Of a stretch of DNA of 64,000 bases, positions 11,445 to 22,668 are shown one piece after another. Below the pieces are notes generated by a model. That model worked only from the letters and a program-made list of their open reading frames with translations. It was not told where the DNA came from and ran no database searches. The DNA lies in the NCBI RefSeq assembly GCF_028583425.1, contig NC_072795.1, positions 10,005,001 through 10,069,000 on the forward strand. The letters run 5' to 3'. Made by a program: the position numbers and the translations under genes. Each line of letters starts with the position of its first letter. Positions within the stretch are counted from its first letter, which is position 1. This stretch comes from Eublepharis macularius. Its lineage: Eukaryota; Chordata; Lepidosauria; Squamata; Eublepharidae.

Positions 11445-11579
11445 ATTTTTCCATGTAAGGGTTCAGAGACTTTTCCTTTCACTATTCAGCTTACTGATTA
11501 TCAGGAAAATAAGGTGAAGGTACAAGGTATTTGTGAAGTTGGAGTGCAGTACTGTACATTTAGTGGGACCTTATGACTA

Positions 11580-12572
11580 TTGGTTGCTCATGGTCATCGT
11601 ACCGGTCTCCTTGATTTGGACTGGTTTGAGACTCTCGGAATTGCAATTACAGGTATCTATCAAGTTAATGTTGCACCTTTTAATGATATTACTGCTGAGT
11701 TTAAGACTGTATTTGCTGAGGGATTTGGGCAGTTTAAGGGCCCACCTGTTTCATTGGTTATGGATCCTATTGTGGTGCCCATTCGGATGAAACGTTGCCA
11801 TGTCCCATTTGCCCTTCAGGGAAAGATTGATGCTGAACTGGATCATTTGTTGGAGCAGGGCATATTAGAGCCAGTGACTCATCCTACTTGGGAGACACCA
11901 GTTGTAACACCAATGAAGGCTAATGGGGACATCCATATTTGTGTTGACTGTAAGTGCACCATACAAAAAGCCTTGCAGCTGTATCCATATCTAATTCCAT
12001 TGGTGAGTCATCTTCTGGCTTCTCTGTTAGGGGGAAGAGTTTTTGCTAAATTGGATTTGGCACAGGCCTATCAGCAATTTTTGGTGGATGATACTACAAC
12101 CAATGCCCAAATGATCACCACCCATTTTGGGGCCTTCAAAGTAAAGTGCCTTCAGTTTGGGGTTTGTGTGGCCCCTGGTGTTTCCCAGAATCTTATGGAA
12201 GACATTCTTAAGGGAATTCCAGGTGTGGTGCCATGTTTTGACAACATCCTGATTGCGAGGATATCCATCGAGGAACTTGCAACATGGGTACGTGAGGTGT
12301 TCCATCAATTTGCAGATGCTGGCCTGCGTGTTAAGTGTGAGAAGTGTGTATTTGATGTGTCCCTGATTGAATTCCTCAGCTATCTTATCAATGCAGATGA
12401 TATTTGTCCTACTCCAGCTAAAATTAAAACAATCCATGATGCCCCAGTGCCCCAGACTAAGCAGGAACTTGAAGCATTTTTGGGACTTTTTAATTTCTAC
12501 CATACATTCTTGTGGCATAAGGCAACAGTAGCAGAACCCTTACACTGCCTTTTGGATAAGCAGGCTAAGTAG
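11580..12572 (+). pseudogene. Gypsy reverse transcriptase domain, decayed active site
   Basis: 330-residue open segment from the end of the protease through the RT. Visible are the region before RT (FALQGKIDAELDHLLEQGILEPV), the FAKLDLAQAYQQF finger-palm motif and FLGLFNFYHTF near the end. The catalytic Y-x-D-D box reads C-F-D-N at about 12235, so one catalytic aspartate is lost. The copy is inactive. Confidence 0.85.
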
Positions 12573-12608
12573 TAGTGGAGAGCTCAGCATGATGGAGCTT
12601 TTAAAGAT

Positions 12609-13180
12609 GTGAAAAAGTTGTCATCATCTGATAGTGCGTTGGTCCATTATGATGAACAAAAGCCACTAATCCTTACATGTGATGCTTCCCTGTATGGCAT
12701 CGGGGCTGTTTTAAGTCATCAACGTACACAGTTGCGTGAGATCCCTATTGCATTCTACTCTAGGGCAATGTCTTCAACTGAATGGAATTATGCACAAATT
12801 AATAAGTATGTGCAATTGTAGCAAGTGTGAAAAAATGTCATGATTATGTTTATGGTCAACCGTTCATTATAGTTACTGACCATAAACTGGTACTGGGATA
12901 GTTTTCTCCTAATTGACAGACACGGCAGATATTGTCACCACGTATGCTTCGGTGGGCAATTTTTTTGAATGCTTATGATTATACTCTGTTGCATAGTCCA
13001 GGGAAGGGCATTGCTCATGTTGACACACTCAGCCGTCTTCTCCTGCCATCGGTTGAGGTGGATCCTCCTTCACCATTGGAGGTTTTGATGTTCAAGTCTT
13101 CACCTGACCCACCGCTTCATGCAACTGATATTGCAGCTATGTCAGCTAAGGACCCAGTGCAGGCTTATGTTCTAAAATGA
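12609..13180 (+). pseudogene. Gypsy RNase H domain remnant
   Basis: Continues the pol frame after a stop at 12570. TCDASLYGIGAVLSH carries the first catalytic Asp of RNase H. After another frameshift at about 12820 the segment 12932-13180 holds LRWAIFLNAYDYTLLHSPGK and HVDTLSRL, the gypsy RNase H end. Confidence 0.8.
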
Positions 13181-13935
13181 GTGTGGAGGGGCTGGCCTGG
13201 GGGGAAGCCTGAGGAGAAATTTGCACCATTTGTGATGAGACAACATGAATTATCAGTGCAAAAAGGCTGCCTCTTGTGGGGAAATAGTGTGGTCATTCTT
13301 ACAGTACCATGTGTTGGAGGCACTCCACATTGGGCACCCAGGCATTGTACAGATGAAAGCTCTTGTGTGCAGTTACATTTGATGGACCAAGATGGATAGT
13401 GTAGTGGAAGAGTGGGTTAAAAAGTGTGAGCTTGCCTCAAGGCAAGCTCCACCACATGCCTCAGTACACTCACAGGAGTCAACAAAAAAACATGTGGTCA
13501 CAGCTTTATATTGACTTTGCTGGTCCTTTTCAGGGCCAGAATTTTCTGATAGTGGTTGATTTGTATTCCAAATGGTTGGAAGTTATTCTTGTGTCATCCA
13601 TGGTGTCCTGTGTTTTTATTAAAGCACTGCGTCGATTTTTTGTAACACATAGATTGCTCGACGTTATTGTCACAGATAATGGTGCCCAGTTTATATCAGA
13701 GAAATTTCATACATTCCTTGCTAAGGGTCTGATTCATCATGTAACCTCAGCTCCTTTTCATCCAGCAACTAATGGACAGGCCAAGAGAATGGTAAGGGCA
13801 ACCAAGGGTGCATTAAAACAAATTGTTGAGGGTGACTGGGATTGTCACCTGGCCAATTTTATTGCAATGCAGCACATTACACCATGTATGACCACAGGCA
13901 GGAGTCTTGCAGAGCTGTTAATGAAAGGTGGCTGA
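13181..13935 (+). pseudogene. Gypsy integrase remnant
   Basis: The His/Cys region is degraded (13181-13430). The core 13489-13935 is open and holds IDFAGPF (first catalytic Asp), VTDNGAQF (second Asp) and FHPATNGQAKRMVRATKGALK, where the catalytic Glu position is replaced. The downstream chromatin-binding tail (13960-14270) is broken by stops. Confidence 0.8.
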
Positions 13936-14279
13936 TAACTCTTTTAGATCATTTGTACCCCAATTTAACTGAGGATTGACCACATGATGGGGGTGGAGTT
14001 CAAAGGCATGCCCATATATTTGTTCCGGATGATCCTGTTTATGTTAGGCATTAGGGTTCGGGGTCAGCATGGATCTCTGCTATGGTGATGCAAGCTATGG
14101 GGCCAGTATCATACCAGACAGAGACACCAGATGGCTGTGTGCTGCAATGACATGAGGACCAAATGAGAGGGCATGTGCCTGGGGCTATACCAGTCCAAGT
14201 GCAGAACCAGGGTCACCCATAGCATGTTAGAATTTGCCCAAGATATCTGCAGGATTATGTCAGCTGGGTGGAAGGAGGG

Positions 14280-14475
14280 TGTAGTGTATTGGCTTTATTG
14301 ACTCATCGTAGGCACGGTGTGGAACTCAGCTTCAATTAGGCTGAGTCATGCTCTACACCCTTATCTCTTTTTCATGTTGTTTTCTTTCTCTGCAGCTGCA
14401 GTTGTTTGAATGCCCTGCTATCCATGGAATTACAATAAATCTTTGTTTTAATCTTTTGGAAGAAGCCTCTCCTTT
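14280..14475 (+). repeat. 3' LTR of the gypsy element
   Basis: Starts TGTAGTGTATTGGC directly after a purine tract and aligns with 8705-8900. AATAAA at 14434-14439. Confidence 0.75.
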
Positions 14476-15011
14476 CTGAGGACTATCAGAATACCATATA
14501 TATTTGGTATTCCCAATATTTTGGGCCAAAAATACTTGTACAGTATTTGGATTCGTATTTTATTCTGAATTCTGAATATATAAAAAGGGATCTTAAATGG
14601 CTGCTGCGGGGAAAGGAAAGTGGGCAGTCTTTGCAGCTGTTAGCATCTTCTGCTGATTGCAGAATGCAACTCATTATCATTCTCCTCTGAGGCATAGCAC
14701 TTCAGCCAAACCCATTCACTGTAATCAGAACATCTAGATATAACGATACTCAACTGATTTTACACATTTTACGCAAGGGTTTTTTTTTTTAAAAAAAAAC
14801 CCACTCTCTTTATTTAACAGGCATCCAGCAGCAACTCAAAGACAAATAGCATTTATTCCAGCATCTAATGCTGTGATTTATACAATAATCTGATCATTAA
14901 TTTTATTGCAGAAAAGTATCTTTGAAGACTGCAATCAGGAGAGGAAAATTGGCAGTTATTTTATGGACTGAGCCATCTTACGGTTCTGATTTTGCTCTCC
15001 TGTTTCCGTAG

Positions 15012-15188
15012 CTGTATGAACTTTTCCCATGGCTCATGAAACGCCTCCCGGGGCCTCAGAGAAAGGTGTTTTCATATGCAGAGGATGTACTTTCATTTTC
15101 AAGGAAGGAGATAGAAAAGCATAAGGAGCATGAAGCTATACATGAGCCACAGGATTTCATTGATTTCTATCTATTTCAGATGAAGAAA
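15012..15188 (+). CDS. CYP2 gene A exon 5
   Basis: 177-nt exon, phase 0 at both ends, acceptor ccgtag and donor gtaagt. It encodes the helix F-G part: [16 protein letters not shown], then a charged helix and the CYP2-typical [12 protein letters not shown]. It is separated from exon 4 by a 10.9-kb intron that holds a gypsy retroelement and an L2 copy. Confidence 0.94.
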
Positions 15189-15589
15189 GTAAGTATCCAT
15201 CTTGTACGTGACATAAGATACATGCGATAAATATGAAAAAAAAATGAAGGCAAACTGTATTCTTTGAAACTTGTATACTTATTTGCTGTATGAGCTCTGG
15301 GTTCAGAAGATTGGAAGGAAAGCTTCTCTCTGACCACTGACTCAGTTGCTGAGGTGTTATGCGTGGCTTACAAACATGTAAGCTGCTCAGAAATTTTAAC
15401 ACATTTTTAGCACTCAGAATTTCATGGTGCTGTGTAGTGTTGGTGGGAAAGGAACTGATTCAGCTGAAGAGGGAGCATTGTCCAAGTCTTCAGATTCATA
15501 AGCAAGCCAAAGCAAAAAGGAGGAAACCCTTCAACCAAAGTACCAAAGTGCAAAGTACAGAAGAGTGCAATTTCCAATGATGTAATACT

Positions 15590-15710
15590 ATTTGTGTCAA
15601 ATAACAAATGTTGCGGCACTGTCACAGCATTGACAATTAATGGCATTGTAATCCACCTTGGATCTCAGTGAGAAAGGCAAAACAATAATAGTAATAATAA
15701 AATAATAATA
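15590..15710 (+). mobile_element. L2-type LINE 3' tail
   Basis: Reads gtaatccaccttggatctcagtg then an aat-rich tail, matching the ends of the copies at 6640-7530 and 54180-54465. It lies in intron 5 of gene A. Confidence 0.55.
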
Positions 15711-15725
15711 ATGTATAACGTTGCT

Positions 15726-15832
15726 GTAATAACAATGTATTAACAATGTAAAATCAAATGTAATAAGAAATAAATCATTAGATTTATTTCTTATTACATT
15801 TGATTTTACATTGTTAATACATTTGTTATTAC
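15726..15832. repeat. Nearly perfect 51-bp-arm palindrome
   Basis: Left arm 15726-15776, loop ATTA 15777-15780, right arm 15781-15832. The arms are complementary over about 51 positions with a single one-base indel. AT-rich. Located in intron 5 of gene A next to an L2 tail. Confidence 0.9.
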
Positions 15833-16271
15833 AATTTGTTTAACATTTGTGTGCTTTATTTGGTTTGTTATCTTTATGTACTTATTTTATAGTATTCTGT
15901 ACTTTGTACATCTCTTCTTGAGATTCTTAATTGTAAGAACATGCATGTATCAAAAAGTAACTAAAAAGTATGCATATTGCTGAAAGAAAAACAGGCTGAT
16001 CTGAGTCAAATAAAACAGATGATCCCTGAAAAATCTCAGCGTAGAATACCAATAACATGACTGAGTTAGTATGAAATGGAAATTGGAAACTAGTTCTTTT
16101 CCAAGAGATTTTACCCACTGACACTTAGTGATATGATTATGCTACATATGTGGTTGTAACTGGCCCGAGGCTTCCTCTCTATATTTTGTAGAGACTTATA
16201 TCCATGGCTGCAGAGTCCAAATGCTTAGAATTTGTTGAAAATGCAGTCTCGCTTCTTATTTTCAACAACAG

Positions 16272-16413
16272 AGCAAGGATGACCCTAACTCGACATACAA
16301 CGAAGACAATCTGACTCAGTGTATTTTTGACCTCTTCATCGCAGGAACAGAAACAACATCCTTGACATTGCAGTGGGCATTGCTCCTCATGGCAAACCAC
16401 CCAGACATCCAAG
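16272..16413 (+). CDS. CYP2 gene A exon 6
   Basis: 142-nt exon (CYP2 norm), acceptor aacaacag and donor gtaaga. It encodes the I-helix with FDLFIAGTETTSLTLQWALL, where the AGTETT box carries the acidic-Thr pair used in proton delivery for O2 activation. It ends HPDIQ in phase 1. Confidence 0.95.
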
Positions 16414-16748
16414 GTAAGAGGGACTTCTGCCTTGGTTCAAGGAAAAGTCAACCTTATGCCCCCAGGGCAGATTTTTCTTATTTTTAGTAAAGAGGGTATA
16501 ATAATTCTTATAAATTTTCTTATCGTGTAGCTACTCATCCTTAACTGGAAAGGATCCATGAATAAAGTGGTTCATTCTTTTGACCTGCAGAGCATAGTGA
16601 GAAATATATGCCTCTAGAAAAAAGTTCCCAAGAATTCAAAGCAAACTGCATTGTAAAATGGGTTAAATAATGCATTTATTATTGAAGTTTTAGAAAGACT
16701 AAATGAATGAGAACCGCAATACACATGTTTGATTTCCCTCTGAGAAAG

Positions 16749-16945
16749 CTAGTTTGATATAATGATCAGAGTGCTAAAATAGAATCTGGAATCTAGAATC
16801 CTCACTCCCCAGGTGATCTTAGATCTCACTGGATGATCATGGGCTAGTCATTTTCTCTCCGGATAATAAAAGAGATGTGAAGTGTGCTGCTCTGAGCTAT
16901 CTGAGCAAAGGTAATGTAAATCTGTACTAAATGAACAAACAAATA
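16749..16945 (+). mobile_element. Old CORE-SINE (MIR-like)
   Basis: Decayed tRNA-like head and core (atcatgggctagtcattttctctc) and a tail tgctctgagct...gtaatgtaaat. It is in the same class as 62576-62826 but much older. Confidence 0.5.
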
Positions 16946-16969
16946 CATTTTGCCACCACAATTGGAATG

Positions 16970-17830
16970 AAGAGGCAGACACATAATTTTGGGAACTAAA
17001 GGGCCACTTTATTAATGTAACAACAACGTATTATCAAACATGGCAAGGGCCTAACTAGCAGTACACGTCGGGCCCTGGGGTCATTTCTGGATCTCCACCC
17101 CGACTTGTCTGGGTGAGTCACCTGCTGCCTTGGGTGTGAGCCATCCATCATATGGCTGGGACCCAGCCTGGCCAGGCTAAGTGGTTCACCCCTTTAAAGC
17201 TCCCCCACTCAGCCATAAAGCTGTGGGGGGAGACTGGCTTTTCTAGGGATTCCCCACCAGGGCTTCTGTCCCCTCAACTGGGCTGTAAAGCAGCCAGCCA
17301 CTCCTGACAGACCCCAGTTTCCCCACCAATGGGGACATGCCAAGGGTGCTCACCAGCCCACACATTTTCCCCTTTCTCACCTGCCCCCTTGGGAAGCTGA
17401 CCCCACCAAGCCAATTACCTCCCACAACTAATAGTGCAAGGTAGGCAAAAAACTCCTCTCCCAAAGGCCAATTTAGGAAAAAGGAGACAAAACTCATACC
17501 TGGCCCTGACAACCAGTGACTGGCTAAACCTGCACTGAAATAGAGTGAGGTGGGTGGGCCGAGCACGAGGCGCAACTGAACATCAGGGGGCAGAGCAGCC
17601 TGAAGAGGTCTGCAAGCTCTGCCCCCAATGCATACCTGGATGCCCAGGAGAGCACCTGTCTGCCTCCCTCCATTTGTGGAGGCAAACCATGGCCCCCAGC
17701 TAAGGTGGCTGTTGCCACTAGCCAGGAGTGCCGAATTGCCATAAGGATTAATAACTAGTTTATATAACTTATCCTCAAAAGAAATCATCAAAGTTTCCAG
17801 TTTTGTAGAATTAAAATTTATCATGTATTG
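16970..17830 (-). repeat. GC-richer block, possible solo LTR on the minus strand
   Basis: Unlike the AT-rich flanks, this block is GC-rich and contains an AATAAA on the minus strand at about 17011. The 193-codon open frame at 17243-17824 (-) has no motif I can recognise and low-complexity Gly/Leu/Ser composition. Borders are not seen. It may be an LTR or another transposon. Confidence 0.35.
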
Positions 17831-17904
17831 GTATGGGGAAGAGGAAAATAGTATATTCAGATAATGAATGCTTCAAACATGCCTACATTGTTGGGGATCA
17901 TTTC

Positions 17905-18215
17905 CGGTGGGTAGCTCTGTTGGTCTGCAGACAAACAGCAAGATCAGGATCCAATAACACCTTAAAGACCAACTAGGTTTATATGGTATGAGCTTTCAAA
18001 AGCTTTGTCAAATATGAGGAGTGGAAAAAAGGAGGAGAGTTTATTATCCAGGCAGAGAGAGGGAAGGGTACTGTAAATAAGAGTTTTGGAGGGCAGGAAT
18101 TAAGTTTGATTCCAGTGGTACCTTAGGGACCAACAAGATTTTTAGGGTATACGCTTTTGAGAGTCAAGCTCCCTTCTTCGGATACATTGTTCAGGTGTTC
18201 TGAAAGGAAACACAT
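17905..18215. repeat. Dispersed repeat family (gtagccatgttggtctg type), two tandem pieces
   Basis: Two pieces, 17905-18010 and 18100-18190, share gttggtctgcag, caccttaaagaccaac and gagctttcaaaagc-type phrases. Related pieces are at 1513-1600, 26025-26120, 43855-44020 and 62367-62440. It is a common amniote repeat; I cannot name the class from sequence alone. Confidence 0.5.
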
Positions 18216-18869
18216 GTATATTCCCAAGAGCTAGCATAAATATATGCAGTCTGTTGGAAAAAAATCAATGTTGTCCCAGTACACCATCCTGAGGAGACCA
18301 GTTTCACTAGCTGTTTCATTTGCTGCTCTATGATAGCAAAATGAGCAGATTCCCTCCAAATACATAATCAGAAACAGAGTGGAGACATACAGGGCTGATT
18401 TTTATTTGGGGCAACAAGCTGCTACCCAGAGACCGTACACAAGGATGTGAACCTGTCCAAGAAATAAACGAATGTGCTATGGCACAGGCCAGCTAATCAG
18501 TGACTAAAAAATCTCTAGTTGAAGCTGAGAGTGGACGATCAGAAGAAATCAAAGTTCTTCCACATGAAGTGTAGGTGGATCAATATGCTTTTAAGAAGGA
18601 CTTATTTACTTAATAAATATTTATTATGACATGAAGTTTTTGTAAACTACAGCCCACTTCATCAGAGGTTAGAAGTATTTCCTATATTGGTTGACATATA
18701 TGGACGTGTGCAAATATAAAATTAGAAAATTAGACACATGGCTATAGAGTAATGCTGAGAGGTACAGGCTGTACAAACTGAGTGGACAAGTAGGACATTT
18801 GGAACAGCTTGTCTGGAAAGGGGGAGGAAAGCTGCACCTGCTTCTCTTACACACTCGAGAAGGCTTAAA

Positions 18870-18943
18870 AGTAAAAGTAAGCACTGAGTCATTACTGACC
18901 CATGGGAGGACGTCGCATCATGACATTTTCTTGGCAGACTTTT
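18870..18943 (-). mobile_element. tRNA-headed Sauria-type SINE, tail part
   Basis: The + strand shows catgggaggacgtcgcatca, the complement of the SINE tail. It is the 3' part of the element that continues at 20577-20799, split by the L1 derivative at 18944-20576. Confidence 0.8.
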
Positions 18944-20576
18944 AAAAAAAAAATTATTGGGTTTTTATAATATATAGGGAGGGATTACAACAGGCCATAA
19001 GCATTTATGAGATTCACATACAAGACACATAATCAACCATCTTAATATAAAAAGCCATTATATATGTAATTAGAGCCCCATATACCTTCAAGATTCCCTT
19101 TTATTCATTTCTATTCTTTTTAATCCACTTACTCTGTAGCTTATATTTCTAGTAATTTTTTCTTTTGTGCATATTACAGATAGATCACATTTCACCTCCT
19201 TTACCTTTTAATCAGGGATCTTAGATCCATAATCATTCTAGAAGTGGGAGGTGGATGTAGCAAAACATACAATATCAGCAGGACAGTAATATACATAAAC
19301 ACAAAGATAAGAGCAATTTTTATATTAATTTCCTCTCTTTCTTATATCTGTTCTGGCCATGCCTTCCAAACTTGTCTGCTTGTCTTTTCATAATAGTAAG
19401 GGTATAGAGGCCAAATCAATATTTAGTTTGAAAACAATTTTATATTCTATTTTTAAAAAGTGTGTGTGTGTGTGTGTGTGTGTTTCATCTATTTTGTTCT
19501 AGACAAACCTATTTAAATGGGTTTTCATATTTATAAGACTAGGGTGATCACATAACTATATAGTTAAAACACAGTTTTACCTTTTGGAGACAGTAACTCC
19601 TTCATCTATTTTATTTTGACCATCTGGACTTATTTACTTGGGTTTTCATACTCGTAAGGTTAAGAAGAGCAGGTGGTCATTTAACGTAGCCAGTATTTTA
19701 TATTTTGAGAAGGAGTACAGTCTAAGTACAATTAATAGACTCCAAAGACCCATTAACATACACTATATAGTGTTATATAAAAAAGAGGAAAAGAAGGAAA
19801 GAAGGGAAAAGCTATTTAAGTAAGAGGTTGAGTCTGCATTAATGAGTCCTGATATGCCCCAAGATTCTGATTGTTGTTTTTTCTTCTCTCTTCATGAAAA
19901 GTGGTACATCCAGAATTTTTTTCTGGGTTGTGATTTCTTGTAATCCTTTTATCCTTTTCCACTCCAAATATCACATCTGCTTTAATTAGTAACTCAGTCA
20001 TTATTTTAGACATTTTTTGCAAACAAGCAAGTACCTCTTCTTGCCAAGAAGCCATTTCAGAAAGTGGTAAAAAGCTTTGTTTTGGTTAATTATATTCAAA
20101 GATTTATAGCATTCCAGCAATTGCTGAGAGAGTCATTCCTCCCCCGTCTCTGCCCCTCCCAGCTCACTCGGGTAGCAGCGCGTAGTTAAGCTGGATTGCC
20201 CCGTAAAACCATGAATCTGTCCACTTATTTGATGGAAGGCTGTGAGGTCAGTTAAGCTCTCTTAGAATTGTTTTTTTATCTGTCTTGTTAAGAATCTGCT
20301 TGATTTACTGTGATTTCCTTCGGCCTGCTGGACTCCCGGTTTCACAGTTAAGTAGCCATGTTGGCTCCTTCTTTGGTCGTCGCTTCAGAACCGGTATTTG
20401 GGCTTCTGGAGGTTCGCCAGTCCCCCTAAGCTCTTCCACCTTGTTCCAGCCTGCCTCCCCTCTCCGGGGAGAGGGTTTGGGGGTCCGATCGCTCGGCTCC
20501 CAAGGAACCAGGAAGGTCACGGCAGAGAGCTCATAAAACTTCCCTGTCGTGCTTTCACTGTCTCATTCCGGAAGTC
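18944..20576 (-). mobile_element. 1.63-kb non-autonomous L1 derivative with both ends
   Basis: Perfect 15-bp target duplication TCTTGGCAGACTTTT at 18929-18943 and 20577-20591. On the minus strand it starts GACTTCCGG, the same nonamer that starts the L1 copies at 44118 and 39607. It then has a GC-rich 5' UTR, an ORF1-like start (ATG at 20055), no ORF2, a T/A-rich 3' UTR with a gt repeat, and ends cccaataattttttttttaaaa, close to the 3' end of the L1 at 53943 (ccaataaaaattcttttttt). It looks like a deletion derivative moved by L1 machinery. Confidence 0.8.
19816..20055 (-). pseudogene. ORF1-like N-terminal fragment in the L1 derivative
   Basis: 79 codons beginning MASWQEEVLACLQKM, with a heptad-like leucine/isoleucine pattern (residues 8-30) and then a charged, Asn/Lys-rich tail. 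The position directly after the L1-type 5' UTR suggests the start of an ORF1p. It lacks the RRM and C-terminal domains and stops before any of them. Confidence 0.45.
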
Positions 20577-20799
20577 TCTTGGCAGACTTTTTTAAGGGGT
20601 GTTTTGCTATTGACTTCCCCAGTAATCCATCCTTTACCCCCAGGAAACTGGATACTCATTTTACCAACCTTGGAAGGATGGAAAGCTGAGTCAACCTTGA
20701 GCCGGCTACCTGAACCTGCCTTTTGCTAGGATTGAACTCAGGTTGTAAGCAGAACTTGGGCTACAGTACTGCAGCTTACCACTCTGCGCCATGGGGCTC
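20577..20799 (-). mobile_element. tRNA-headed Sauria-type SINE, head part
   Basis: The minus strand reads gagccccatggcgcagagtg (A box) and acctgagttcaatcct (weakened B box). It was split by the L1 derivative and continues at 18870-18943. Confidence 0.82.
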
Positions 20800-21303
20800 C
20801 CGTGGCACAGAGTGGCTTATGTAGGTTTATATAGATACTAAGGGCCTGCCCCGATGGCTACTCTTGCCATCTTTAACAGCAGTTGGAATACTGAGCAGGC
20901 AGTTCCTGCTGCCAAAAGAGATGGAAAATTATGAGCAATCAATTAGTCACTTCATGAATATAATTATGTGCTTATTTAAAGTGCCAAAGTGCAAACAGTG
21001 CTTCACTACTATACAGTATTTCCTAATATACTTCAGTTCGATCATACAACATATTTATCTATTCTACACAATAAATACATCAATAAATATACACATAAAT
21101 AGTGACAACAATATTTACAAAATATATTCTTTCATTAAATTACAAAAGTCCAACTGGTGGAGAATTCCACAATAAGAAAGAGAAGGCTCTCCTAAGGTAG
21201 CAATTAAGTCCTCTGACTGGTGCTGTTGTCAGGACTGGCGCATTCATTGAGGCAGTGGGGGCAGCCACTGTGAGCACTGAAGTTAGAAGGAGGCGCCATC
21301 CCT

Positions 21304-21540
21304 GCTCGCCTCTCCGCCCCTCTGCCATTGCTGCTCACCTTGGCTTGGCTCCCAAGGAGCCAGGTGCCCCGGCGGTGCAGCAGTGAGCAGGGAGGCGAGT
21401 GGAGAAGCAGGCCGCCCCACTTGCCTCTCCACCCCTTCACTACTGCTGCCCACCTTTGCTCAGCTCCCAGCAAGCCGGGCACCCCGGCGGCATGACAACG
21501 AGCAGGTATCTTGCCTCAGGTGCCAGAAACGCTGGCGCCG
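21304..21540. repeat. GC-rich two-unit tandem repeat
   Basis: Two diverged units about 116 bp apart (from 21304 and from 21420) share gcctctccncccctctgc-like and ccccggcgg motifs. Open frames across it are caused by composition and repeat structure, not by a gene. Confidence 0.55.
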
Positions 21541-21625
21541 GCCCTGGCTGTTGTGTGATGAATCTTAACAGCTCAACATTTATTCAAGTTTCTTGAATAT
21601 GTCAGACAGGTGCCTCTAGCATATA

Positions 21626-22074
21626 TGTCATGGGTTATGGATTTCTTGCTGCAGTGTGTAGTGTACCTCTGAGAACATGCAGAGGGAAACCGGCTTTGCT
21701 GAATGGTTGCTAGCTGCTTATCTTGCAGGTGTTTTGGTTACAATTTCCTGGCAGGCTGGAGAATGTGGCCTTGAAGTTCCAGCAGAGACTGCACCAACCT
21801 CCTAAGAGAGTGAGCAGAGTTCATCCTTTCCCTCCTCTCCTCTTCCCTGGCACACTGGCTCAGCGCCCCAAAATCCAAACAGATTTTCTTTCCCACTGGT
21901 GGGGGGAGGACTTTGTCCTATAATTAACCTTCCTTTGCTACATTGAGTCACTTCAGCCAATGATCCTGTCTGACCATCTTGATACTGGTATTCTTCTTTA
22001 ATAAAGTAGCTTCAACTCATACACCTGAGTGAAGCAGTGAAGTGGGTGGGGGGGATACCTGGCAAGACCTGACA
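21626..22074 (+). mobile_element. Putative solo LTR in intron 6 of gene A
   Basis: Begins TGTCATGGG and ends CCTGACA (TG...CA), with AATAAA at 22000-22005, about 70 nt before the end, as in an LTR R/U5. No clean target duplication is visible. It ends about 100 bp before exon 7. Confidence 0.55.
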
Positions 22075-22172
22075 GAATATATGAGACAGAGCAGTTTCAC
22101 TGATTCACTAACTTGATAGAAGCAAATGCAGTATTCAGAATAAAGATTCATTTTTTGTTACTGTTTCCCCAG

Positions 22173-22360
22173 AGAAAGTCTACAAGGAGATGGAAGAAGT
22201 TCTGGGTTCCTCTCAATCATTCAGCTATCAAGATCGGAAGAAGCTGCCCTATACCAATGCTGTGATTCATGAGATCCAGCGTTTCAAATATATCTTTATA
22301 TTTGGTGTCCCCAGACAAACTACAAAGGATGTGAACATGATGGGTTTTGTCATTCCAAAG
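22173..22360 (+). CDS. CYP2 gene A exon 7
   Basis: 188-nt exon (CYP2 norm), acceptor tttccccag and donor gtatag. It encodes helices J and K, including KLPYTNAVIHEIQRF. The E-I-Q-R is the invariant ExxR pair that holds the haem-binding core. It continues through GVPRQTTKDV, the beta 1-4 substrate-recognition area. Confidence 0.95.
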
Positions 22361-22540
22361 GTATAGGAAATCCTTATGGTTGCACTCCAGAGTCCTAAGA
22401 GCACTATAACAACAACAACAACTAGAATTGTACACAGTATTCCAAATGAAGCTGCACCATAATGCCATAGAAAAGCATTACAATGTTGCCACGGAGGTGG
22501 CAGGGAGGCCCAGCACAGCGCATCCTTCCCAACCATTTGC

Positions 22541-22582
22541 TAGAACCCGTTGCATTTTTTCATGCAACGGGCTTTGTTGCTA
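22541..22582. repeat. Short hairpin, possible transposon end
   Basis: CCCGTTGCA (22546-22554) is the exact inverse of TGCAACGGG (22563-22571) with an 8-nt T-rich loop, and partial pairing continues outward. This could be a terminal hairpin of a small DNA element. Confidence 0.4.
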
Positions 22583-22668
22583 TAGGAGCTTCCTAAGATT
22601 GTATAGGAGTTCCTCGAGCAAATTTTTAAGCCTAAAAAGAAAACGTGCTTTCCATAAATGATATCAAA

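Larger units (their letters stand above)
8705..14475 (+). mobile_element. Ty3/gypsy-type LTR retrotransposon, decayed
   Basis: About 5.8-kb element in intron 4 of gene A. Two 196-bp LTRs (8705-8900 and 14280-14475) share tgtattggct, gtcatgctc, ctgcagttgtttgaatg and an AATAAA near the end. A purine tract (ggtggaaggaggg) sits right before the 3' LTR. Inside, in order: gag remnants (10300-10980), zinc knuckle (about 11108), protease, reverse transcriptase, RNase H and integrase. The order RT-RNaseH-IN is that of Ty3/gypsy. No envelope gene is seen. The element is full of stops and nested insertions and cannot be active. LTR outer limits and target duplication were not resolved. Confidence 0.85.

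Noticed and set aside
11142..13935. An active retroelement or domesticated gypsy gene
   Set aside because: Stops and frameshifts separate every domain and catalytic residues are changed, so there is no sign of selection for coding.
17243..17824. 193-codon minus-strand open frame
   Set aside because: No domain or motif, no splice context and a repeat-like GC-rich block. Treated as part of an unclassified repeat.
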